Below, one piece after another: positions 7,346 to 16,300 of a DNA stretch of 64,000 nucleotides (positions within the stretch are counted from its first letter, which is position 1; every line of letters begins with the position of its first letter). A program made the translations under genes and the position numbers. Source of the DNA: Gemmatimonadaceae bacterium (lineage in GTDB: Bacteria > Gemmatimonadota > Gemmatimonadetes > Gemmatimonadales > Gemmatimonadaceae). The stretch covers positions 558,001 through 622,000 of the forward strand of contig JADZDM010000021.1 in the NCBI GenBank assembly GCA_020851035.1, written 5' to 3'. Under the pieces are notes generated by a model that saw only the letters and a program-made list of their open reading frames with translations, was not told where the DNA came from and did no database searches.

Positions 7346-9124
7346 ATGTTGCCCGTCGAGATCTACATGACCACTGCTGCCGTGCCTTTCCGCCGGCCTC
7401 TCCGGCCGCACGCCGGGCGCACGCCAGTACCCTGGTGGATGCTCGCGGCGGGCGTGTTGCTGGTGGCGTGCTGCGTGCCGGCCTTCTGGCCATGGGAATC
7501 GGACCGCGCGCTCGACATCGGTGTCGGTGCCTGCTTCATCGGCCGCATCGCCATCCAGGCCTGGACGCAGTGGTGGGCCAGCCGCCGCAGCGAACTGCCG
7601 CGGCGCCTGCGCCAGGTGCTCATCGCGCTGGCCGGCATCGGGGCCGTCTCCACGATCGTCAGCATCCTCGAGTGGATCGACTCGTTCGGCTACACGATCC
7701 TGCCGGTCTGGATGAGCGTCACGTGGGCCATGCTCGCCTTCGCGCTCCTCGTCGCGGCGGTCCTCATGTATCCGCTCGCCCAACGGCCCGGCGGCTGGGC
7801 GACCCTCGTGATCGACGTGCTCATCTCGCTGGCGGGCTACGGCACGCTGATGCTGGTGCTGGTGACGTTGCCCAGCCTCAGGGCCGTGCCGGACGCGGCG
7901 CGATGGACGGTGCTCACCGGCGCGGTGACGCAGGTGCTCATGCTGGTCGGCCTGAACGTGCTGGTGATGCGCGGCGTGCCCATCCCGTCGCGTCGGGCGT
8001 TCTGGTGCCTCGTGGCTGGCATCTCGTCGTACCTGCCGATGCTGGTGCTGGACCAGCTCGAGTACGCGCACGCCGTGCGCTACGGCTGGTCGGCCTCCAT
8101 CTACTTCCTGAGCGTGCTGCCGATGATGGCCGCCGCGTACTTCATCCGGACCGACCCGCTCCCCGTCGCACCGCCGGCGCGCCAGCCCGACTGGCTCGCC
8201 GACCTCAACCCGATCCCGCTCTCCTCGCCGCTCGCGCTGAGCATCTTCCTGCTGATGGCGGTGTTCGCCGGACCGCCGGAGCGGATCGTGCCGTTCGGTG
8301 TGATGCTCGTCATCGCCTCGGCGCTCCTGGTGGCCCGCGTGATCCTGTCCGGTCGCGAGAACGCGCGACTGGCGGCGGAGGAGACGGCGGCGGCGCTGCG
8401 CCAGCAGCGCGAGAAACTCGACGCCATCGGGCTCCTCGCCGGCGGCGTGGCGCACGAGTTCAACAACGCGATGACGGTGGTGATCGGCTGCGCCGAGCTC
8501 GGGACACGTGACGCCGCGATCTCGGCGTCGGTGCGCGAGGACTTCGCGACGATCCAGGCGTCGGCGGGGCGCGTGGTGCATCTCACGAGCCGCCTGCTCG
8601 CCTTCAGCGGGCGCCAGCGCATGACACGAGTGCGCTGTGACCTCCAGGCCGCAGTGCTCGGACTGGTGCCGGCACTGCGTCGGTCACTGCCGGCCGGCGT
8701 GACGCTCGACACCGATGCAATCGCACCGGTGCACGAGGTGCTGGCAGACCCGGAACAGGTCGCGTTCGTGGTCTCGCAACTGGTGGAGAACGCCGTGGCC
8801 GCCATGCCCGCCGGGGGCACGCTCACCATCGCCCTCCGCATGCGAGACGCAGCGGGCCCGGTGGAAACCGCCTCGCGCATCCTGCCGGCCGGCCCGTATG
8901 TCGAGCTCGCGGTCAGAGACACCGGTGTGGGCATGTCTCCGGAGACACTCCGCCGGCTCTTCGAGCCCTTCTTCACCACCCGCCGGGCGTACGACGCCGC
9001 AGGTCTCGGACTTCCCGCAGTGCTCGGCATCGCCGACGCCCACGGCGGGGGGGTGGTGACGATCAGTGCGCCGCGAGAGGGCACGGTGGTGCAGGTCCTC
9101 CTGCCCGCGCAGATCCCGGCCTGA
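7346..9124 (+). CDS. Membrane-bound hybrid-less sensor histidine kinase
   Basis: A 592-residue protein. The first ~330 residues hold about eight hydrophobic helices (for example PWWMLAAGVLLVACCVPAFW and later MLAFALLVAAVLMYPLA), with no large periplasmic sensor domain. A helical linker (ARLAAEETAAALRQQREKLD) leads to the HisKA box LLAGGVAHEFNNAMTVVIG with phospho-acceptor His370. The HATPase domain follows: N box QLVENAVAAMPAGG, G1 box VRDTGVGMSPETL, F box FEPFFTT, then GLGLPAVLGIADAHGG. All kinase motifs are intact. No response regulator lies nearby, so it is an orphan. The ATG at 7346 gives MLPVEIYMTTAAV; the ATG at 7367 (MTTAAVPFRRPL) is an equally possible start. It converges with the GrpB-family gene. 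Confidence 0.9.
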   Translation: MLPVEIYMTTAAVPFRRPLRPHAGRTPVPWWMLAAGVLLVACCVPAFWPWESDRALDIGVGACFIGRIAIQAWTQWWASRRSELPRRLRQVLIALAGIGAVSTIVSILEWIDSFGYTILPVWMSVTWAMLAFALLVAAVLMYPLAQRPGGWATLVIDVLISLAGYGTLMLVLVTLPSLRAVPDAARWTVLTGAVTQVLMLVGLNVLVMRGVPIPSRRAFWCLVAGISSYLPMLVLDQLEYAHAVRYGWSASIYFLSVLPMMAAAYFIRTDPLPVAPPARQPDWLADLNPIPLSSPLALSIFLLMAVFAGPPERIVPFGVMLVIASALLVARVILSGRENARLAAEETAAALRQQREKLDAIGLLAGGVAHEFNNAMTVVIGCAELGTRDAAISASVREDFATIQASAGRVVHLTSRLLAFSGRQRMTRVRCDLQAAVLGLVPALRRSLPAGVTLDTDAIAPVHEVLADPEQVAFVVSQLVENAVAAMPAGGTLTIALRMRDAAGPVETASRILPAGPYVELAVRDTGVGMSPETLRRLFEPFFTTRRAYDAAGLGLPAVLGIADAHGGGVVTISAPREGTVVQVLLPAQIPA

Positions 9125-9151
9125 GCGCAGGGCACGGACGCCGCACGCCCG

Positions 9152-9670
9152 TCAGGACGCCGGCGGGCGCCAGCCAGCCAGGACGCGGGCCACGAACGGT
9201 TCCTTGGCCACTGCGTAGGCGCCCTTGTCCCACCCCACCAGGCGAGCCACCCGGTATTTCTCCGAGGCGTAGGCAGCGGCCAGTGCCGGATCGGCGCGGA
9301 GCGCGTCCCGGAAGCGCAGCTTCTCGTCCCATCCCGCCGCCGGCAGCAGGTAGAGGTGCAGCTGCGTGGACCGCACCTCGCCTGTGGTCAGCGTGTAGTA
9401 GCGCCGCCGGGGATCGCTGCCGTTCAGGCCCCGGTAGTCGTAGCCCAGCCCCGTCAGTGGCTCGATGCAGGCGTTTGCCGCCGCCTCGTCGCTCACGCCG
9501 ATGGCGACGTCGAGGACCGGCTTGCCTGCGATCCCGGGCACCGCGGTACTCCCGACGTGCTCGAGCGCCAACGCCAGCCTGCCGAGCACATCCGTGATCC
9601 GGGCGGCTTCCTCGTGGAATCGGTCCGCCCACTCCCCCGTGATCCGGACGAGCTCGAGTGTTCTGGGCAT
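9152..9670 (-). CDS. GrpB/UPF0157 family nucleotidyltransferase-like protein
   Basis: A 172-residue protein with the GrpB signatures LEHVGSTAVPGIAGKPVLDV (residues about 35-55), then GYDYRGLNGSDPRRRYYTL, RSTQLHLYLLPAAGWDEKLRF and SEKYRVARLVGWDKGAYAVAK. The GST/D-V layout is the reduced nucleotidyltransferase (MNT-like) active-site pattern; the family's physiological role is largely unknown, although homologues in Streptomyces act in glutamate or CoA-related side pathways only by annotation. It is a single-gene unit converging with the histidine kinase 27 bp away. A near-palindrome (9706-9724) with an embedded TATAGT lies 36 bp upstream of its ATG and could control it. Confidence 0.92.
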   Translation of the reverse strand: MPRTLELVRITGEWADRFHEEAARITDVLGRLALALEHVGSTAVPGIAGKPVLDVAIGVSDEAAANACIEPLTGLGYDYRGLNGSDPRRRYYTLTTGEVRSTQLHLYLLPAAGWDEKLRFRDALRADPALAAAYASEKYRVARLVGWDKGAYAVAKEPFVARVLAGWRPPAS

Positions 9671-9705
9671 GGTTGTCCGGATGGAACGTGGACGTGAGCT
9701 TTCAA

Positions 9706-9724
9706 TGTCTCACTATATGGGACA
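9706..9724. promoter_or_regulatory. Candidate operator (imperfect palindrome TGTCTCA-N5-TGGGACA)
   Basis: Arms TGTCTCA (9706-9712) and TGGGACA (9718-9724) match in 6 of 7 positions around the spacer ctata. It is AT-rich against its surroundings. On the minus strand it embeds TATAGT, a good -10 hexamer for the grpB-like gene, so a bound protein would block that promoter. The regulator is unknown; none is encoded nearby. Confidence 0.45.
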
Positions 9725-9950
9725 CACCGACGCGCACGGTGGTCCGACGAGGGATCTCGCCCGGGCACACTCGCCCTGATCCCCCGGCCAACCGCGGGGC
9801 ACGCGTGGCCGACCCCAGCGGTCGGGGGAAAAGGTAGATAGCTTTCGCCGGGTCTGGCGGGCTCATCCGCTTGGTCGTGGCCTGCAAGCGTACTCCGGCC
9901 GGATTCGCGCATTTGCGTCACGTTTCTCGTGTCGCAAGCGATCGGGCGAT

Positions 9951-9981
9951 TTGGACGTCAATTTTGGAGGGCGGTACGAAT
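9951..9981 (+). promoter_or_regulatory. Possible sigma-70 promoter upstream of the megasynthase
   Basis: TTGGAC (9951-9956), an 18-bp spacer, then TACGAA(T) (9975-9981). The hexamers are moderate matches in a GC-rich context. It would give a leader of about 320 nt that includes the 10154-10176 palindrome. The evidence is only the match. Confidence 0.3.
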
Positions 9982-10153
9982 CGGTGGCGCTCCGGCGCCC
10001 AACCCGCAGGTCGGCGGTACCGAGACTCAGGATTCGCGCCACCGCGAACCTGTGACCTGCTTGCGACGATGCAAGTCGGACCCGGAGGGCGAGCCACACA
10101 GGGTCGCCCTGCACTGACGGCCTGCGCGCTGTCACGTCGGGTGATCAGCACCG

Positions 10154-10176
10154 GGGAGGCGGACCGTCCGCCTCCC
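10154..10176. repeat. 23-bp near-perfect palindrome in the megasynthase leader
   Basis: GGGAGGCGGAC, one central C, then GTCCGCCTCCC: two 11-bp arms that match exactly. It lies 132 bp before the megasynthase ATG. As DNA it could be an operator for a dimeric regulator. As RNA the stem cannot close fully with a 1-nt centre but would still form a very stable hairpin. No T-tract follows, so it is not a standard terminator. Confidence 0.6.
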
Positions 10177-10308
10177 AGGGCGTCGCCGCAGGCGTGCCGG
10201 CTCCCGCGTTTCGTCCGTTGCCGTTCCCGGTCCAGCCGCCGGCTCGCACGCCCATCGAGGCGGGCAGGCCGGCGGGTCCGGCCCTGCTCTTCACGCTTTC
10301 ACCGCACC

Positions 10309-13300
10309 ATGCCCCACGAACTCGAACACCGCACGCCAACGCTGGAGCAGGGAGAGGGAGACACGGCCGGCCCGCGCCGTGGCTACCCGCTGACCGCGCT
10401 GCAGGGGGGCATGCTGTTCCACGAGGTCCGGGGCATCCGCGGGGTGGACCTCGAACAGATCGTCTGCCGGACACCGGAACGGATCGAGCCGGCTGCGTTC
10501 ACGCAGGCGCTCGCGTCGCTCACCGCGATGCATCCGGTGCTCCGCACGCGCTTCCTCTGGGACACCGGCGCGGAGCCGCGGCAGGAGATCGTCGATGGCG
10601 TGGAGCCTGCCGTGCGATTCCTGGACCGCAGCACCGTGCCGGCCGGCGCCCGCGCCCTCGACTTCCGCCAGCAGCTGCTCGCCGATCGGCAGGAGGGCCT
10701 CTCCCTCGCCGACGCGCCGCTGATCCGCGGCACGGTGCTGCAGTACGGGCCGGGCGACACGCGCATCCTCCTCACGGTGCACCACGCCATCGTCGATGGT
10801 CGGTGCTTCCCGGTGCTGCTGGAGGACCTGTTCCGCTGCCATGCCGCGCACCGGCGCGGGATCGCCGCCCCGACAGCGCCGCAGCGGCTGGAGTTCCGCC
10901 GCTTCGCGGAGTGGAGCGCCAGCCAGGATTTCGAGTCGCGGTCCCGGGCCTTCTGGACGGAGCGGCTGCGCGGCTTCACCGCGCCCACGCCACTCATGGT
11001 GGACGGGCTCCCCGATCGCGGCGCCGACCCGCTGCACTGGCAGGAGGAGATCACCCTCTCCCCCTCCGAGACGGCGGCCCTCGAGTCACTCGCGCAGAGC
11101 ACCGAGGTCACGGTGCACGCGCTGGTGCAGGCGGCGTGGGCGCTCCTGCTCTCCCGCTACGCGTCGGAGACGGATGTCGTCTTCGGCGGCACGCGCGCCT
11201 GCCGGAAGTCGTCGATCGACGGCGTGGACGACGCCATCGGGCTCTTCATCAACACGCTGCCGGTGCGCGCCTCGCTGGACCCGGACAAGCCGCTCACCCA
11301 GCTCGCCACGGAGCTCCGCGCGCAGTGGGTTGCGATGCGGCCCCACGAGCACACCCCGCTGGGCCGCGTGCAGGCGTGGAGCGACATCGAGAAGGGGCAG
11401 TCGCTGTTCGAGAGCATCCTCGTGTTCGAGAACTTCGACCTCGGCGAGGTGATGCAGGCACGCGGCGGCGAGTGGACGCAGCGCGAGGTGGAGCTTTACG
11501 AGCGCACCAACTTCCCGCTCACCGTCGCCGCCTACCACGGTACCGAGCGGCTGCGCCTCAAGGTCGAGTTCGACCAGGAGAGGTTCAGCCTGGCCACCGT
11601 GCAGCGCCTGCTCGGCCACCTGCGGTCGCTGCTCGTGCAGTTCCCCGCCGCGCCCGATGCGGCGCTCCGCACCTTCCGCCTCACCACGCCTGCCGAGTTG
11701 CAGGCACTGCATGCGGTGTGGGCATCGCCGACCGAGTATCCGGTGCCCGGCACGCTGGCCGAGTGGTACGCCATGCAGGTCGAGCGCACCCCGGATCGCA
11801 TCGCCCTCTCGTTCGGGTCGCAGTCGTGGACCTACCGCGAGCTGGACGTGGCGTCGAACCGCGTGGCCAGCATGCTGGTCGCGGTGCACGGCGTGCAGCG
11901 CGGCGACATAGTCGGTCTCTGCGTGGAGCGATCGGCGGAGATCGTGATCGGGATCCTCGGCATCCTCAAGGCCGGCGCGGCGTACCTCCCGATCGACCTC
12001 GCCTACCCCGCCGATCGCCTGCGCTGGATGCTCGAGGACTCGGCGGCGCCGGTGCTGCTCACGCAGCAGGCCCTCGTGCACACCCTCCCGGAGACGACGG
12101 CGACGGTCGTCACCTTCGAGGCGATCGAGGCCGCGGGTGACAGCAGCGGCGGCACGCCGGTCGTGCCCTCCCACCCCGACGACCTGGCGTACGTGATCTT
12201 CACCTCCGGCTCGACGGGCAAGCCGAAGGGGTGCCGCATCACCAACCGCAACGTCGCGCGGCTGATGACGGCGACCGAGCAGTATTACCACTTCGGCGAG
12301 CACGACGTGTGGACGCTGTTCCACTCGTTCGCCTTCGACTTCTCGGTGTGGGAGATCTGGGGCGCGCTCCTCTACGGCGGACGCGTGGTGGTGGTGCCGT
12401 ACGACGTCACGCGTTCCCCCGACGACTTCCACGCGCTGCTGGTGCGCGAACAGGTCACGGTGCTGAACCAGACGCCATCGGCGTTCCGGCAGCTCATCGC
12501 GGCCGACGAGCGCTCCACCGCGGCCCCGTCGGCGCTGGCCCTCCGCTACGTGATCTTCGGCGGCGAGGCGCTGGAGCTGGAGAGCCTGCGGACCTGGTTC
12601 GACCGGCACGGGGACCAGCAGCCGCAGCTCGTGAACATGTACGGCATCACCGAGACGACGGTGCACGTGACGTACCGCCCGATCGGCCGCGCGGACCTGG
12701 CCAGCGGCAGCGTGATCGGCCGGCAGATCCCCGACCTCGAGATCCACCTCCTCGATCCGGCCGGCCACCCGGTGCCGGTGGGGGTGCCGGGAGAGATCCA
12801 CGTCGGCGGCGCCGGCGTCGCGGCAGGGTACCTCAACCGGCCGGAACTCACCGCCGCGCGATTCCTGCCGCACCCGTTCCGTGGCGGCGAGACGCTCTAC
12901 CGCACCGGCGACGTGGCACGCTTCCTCCCGACACAGGACCTGGAGTACCTCGGCCGCAGCGACGACCAGGTGAAGATCCGGGGCTTCCGCATCGAGCTCG
13001 GCGAGATCCAGTCGGTGCTCGCGCGGCACCCTGCCGTGCGCGAGGCGTTCGTCACGGTGCTCGGCACGGGCGCCGAGAAGCGCATCGTGGCATACGTCGT
13101 CGGTGACCGCGAGGCCGCCACGCTGAAGGCGCTGCGCGAGCACGCCGGTGAGTCCATGCCGCCGTACATGATCCCGTCGGCGATTGTGTTCGTGGACCGG
13201 TTCCCGCTCACGAACAACGGCAAGGTGGACCGGAAGGCGCTCCCGCGCCCGGAGGACGTGGTCCGTCCCGGCGACGGGGCCGCCTTCCAGCCGCCGCAGG

Positions 13301-16300
13301 GCGAGACCGAGACGATCCTCGCCGGCATCCTCGCCCGCGCGCTCAAGCTCCCCCGGGTCGGGCGTGACGAGGACTACTTCGAGCTGGGTGGTGACTCCAT
13401 CCTCAGCATCCAGGTCGTGTCGCAGGCGCGCCGCGCGGGGCTGAAGCTCACGCCGCGCGACCTGTTCGAGCGCCGCACGGTGGGGCAGCTGGCGCTGGTG
13501 GCCCAGCCCATCATCGCCGCCGCGGCACCGGTCGCGGCAGCGCCTCCCGGCGGTGCCGCTCCGCTGACGCCGATCCAGCACTGGTTCTTCCGGCACCGCC
13601 TGCCCGACCCGAATCACTGGACGCAGTCGTTCCTCTTCGACCTCGCGACGCCGCTCACCACAGCGGCGCTGCGGCCGGCGCTCGAGGCGCTGGTTCGGCA
13701 CCATGCCGCACTGCGCACGGCGTTCCGCACGGGTGAGCAGGTGGTGCAGGACGCGCCGGTGTTCGCGTTCCGTGAGGTGACCGAGGCGATTGACGACACC
13801 GTGCTCACCGCGACCTGCCTCGAGGCCCAGCGCGCGCTGCGCATCGGCGAGGGGACGATGCTCTCGGTGGTGCTGTTCACGGGGCGGCGCCAGCTCTACC
13901 TCGCCATCCACCACCTCGCGGTGGACGGCGTGTCGTGGCGCATCCTGCTCGAGGACCTCGAGGCACTGCTCACCGGCACGGCGCTGGACCCGGTGCCGAC
14001 CCCGTTCGTGCAGTGGGCGCAGCACGTGCAGTCGCTGGCAACCGATCCCGCCATCACCGCACAACGCGACTACTGGGCGCACCAGGCGGGTGGCTTCCGC
14101 CTGCAGCCGTTCGTGCCCGCCGTGACCACCACGGCCGGCGAGTCACGGTCGATCACCGTGCGCCTCTCGCGTGAAGACACAGAGCGGCTCACGTCCGTCG
14201 CGGTGCCGGCGGCGCGGGCGCAGCTCGACGAGGTGCTGGTGGCCAGCGTGGCTGGGGCAATCGCGCAGTCGGCCGGCGTGGATGCGCTCGCCATCGACCT
14301 CGAGGGACACGGCCGTCGCGAGGCGTCACCCCTCGACCTCTCGCGCACGGTGGGGTGGTTCACCACCATCTACCCGCTGGCGCTCACCACCGGCCGCGAC
14401 CCGCGGCTGGCCGACCTGATCGAGCGCACGAAGGTCGCCATGCGCGCCGTGCCGGAGCGCGGCTTCGCGTTCGGCCTCCTCGGCCCCGTCGAGCCGACGC
14501 GCGACGTCCTGTTCAACTTCCTCGGCCGGTTCGACCAGGTCACCGCCGACAGCACGCTGTTCGCGTTCGCGAAGCAGGACTCGGGGTCGTGGTACGACGC
14601 CGGCTCGTCGCGCGCGCACCTGCTGGAAGTGAACAGCTGGATCAAGGACGGCTGCCTCGAGTTCACGTGGACGTTCGCCGCGCTGCCGCAGGCGATGGTC
14701 GCCGCGATGGCGAAGCAGTGCGCGGATGCGTTGCGGACCCTGGCCTCTGGAGCGGGCGAGCCTGCGGCACCGCGCGCCCTCGCTGCGCCGCAATCGCAGG
14801 CGACCATTGATGGCGACGTCGAGGCGGTGCTGCCGCTCACGCCGATGCAGCAGCTCTACTACACGCTGGAGATGGCGCGGCCCGGTGCGGCGCTGGACCA
14901 GTGGCACTGGACGCTCACCGGGCGCGCGGACGCCGACGCCGTGCGCGGCGCCTTCGAGCACGCCGCCGCGCGCCACGCCGCGCTGCGCACCGAGTTCCAC
15001 GGACGCGGCATGGTTGCCCCGGTGCAGGTGGTGCGGCCGCGCGTGTCGATCCCGGTGTCGGTGGTGCAGATCGCGAGCGATGCCGAGTTCGAGGCGCTGC
15101 TGGCCGCCGACGCGGCGAAGGGGCTGCGCATCGACGCGGCACCGCTGATGCGCCTCACGCTGGTGGAGATGGCCGGCGCGCCGACACGCGTGATCTGGAC
15201 GCATCACCACCTGCAGATCGACGGCTGGAGCTGGCCGCTGCTGCTGGCCGACGTCTCGGCCGCGTACCGCGCCATCACTGAGGGACGCGAGCCCGCGCTG
15301 GAGCCGGTCCCCTCGATCGGCGACTACCTGCGCTGGTACCAGTCCGTAGACCTCGAACCGTCACGCACCTTCTGGCGCGACTACCTGATGCACTTCCGCG
15401 AGCCGACGGCCATCTCGTCGCAGGCGCGCGGCACCGCCACGTTCAGCGAGCTGTCGGCCACGCTCGGCGACGGCACCACCTCGCAGCTCACCGCCATCGC
15501 GAAGCGGCTGCGTTGTCCGCTCAACGCCATCGTGCAGGCGGCATGGGCGATCGTGCTGGCGGAGCTGGCCCAGCGCAGCGAGGTGGTGTTCGGTGCCACG
15601 TTCTCAGGCCGGCCGGCCGAGCTGGACGACGTGGAGCGGATGGTCGGTGCGTTCGTGAACAACCTCCCGGTGCGCGTCATGCTCGACGACGCGCAGCCGT
15701 TCGAGGCTCTGGCGCTGCGCCTGCAGGCCGACGCCGTGGCGCTTTCCGAGCACCAGCACCTGCCGCTGCGCGAGATCCAGGAGCTGGGCCAGGTGCCGCT
15801 CCGCGCGCAGCTGTTCGAGTCGCTGCTGGTGTTCCAGAACTACGCCATCGACGACAGCGCGATGCAGTGGACGCCGGAGGTCGGCATCCGCGACTTCACC
15901 TCGCCGGTGCGCACGAACTACCCGCTGACGCTGGTGGTGAAGCCGGGTCGCCCGTCGCTGGACCTCGACCTGATCTTCCAGGGCGGCCGCTTCGACGATG
16001 CCGGCGCCCGCGCGCTGCTCGACGCACTGTGCGACGTGCTCACGCGCGTGGCCGCCGTGCCGTCGCAGCCGGTGTCAGCCCTGCGTGATGCGATGGCCAT
16101 CACCCCGGTCACCGCGCCATCGCTGGCCGACGTGCCGCGCAGCGCCGAGCGTCACCCGCCCATCACCGCGCTCCAGCGCCGTATCGCGAAGGTCTGGGAG
16201 CGCGCCTTCGGCATCAGCGACGTCGGCATCGACGAGAACTTCTTCGACCTCGGCGGGCACTCGCTGCTGCTGATCCGCGTGCACGCGCTGCTCTGCCGCG

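Larger units (their letters stand above)
9671..10308. other. 638-bp leader between grpB-like gene and the megasynthase
   Basis: No supported protein-coding gene. It contains a near-palindrome at 9706-9724, a short GC-rich hairpin around 9806-9830 (arms CCGACC/GGTCGG), a possible promoter at 9951-9981 and a 23-bp near-perfect palindrome at 10154-10176. An open frame in phase with the megasynthase extends back to 9871 but its residues are arginine- and proline-rich and unlike any C domain, so it is untranslated leader or upstream DNA. Confidence 0.6.

Noticed and set aside
9780-9900. Possible riboswitch in the megasynthase leader
   Set aside because: The hairpin and purine-rich stretch do not match the conserved cores I know (c-di-GMP, SAM, cobalamin, TPP, glycine). 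No basis for a call.
9871-10308. Upstream in-frame extension of the megasynthase (146 codons)
   Set aside because: The residues are Arg/Pro-rich, show no domain similarity and cross the palindrome. C1 homology starts just after the ATG at 10309.
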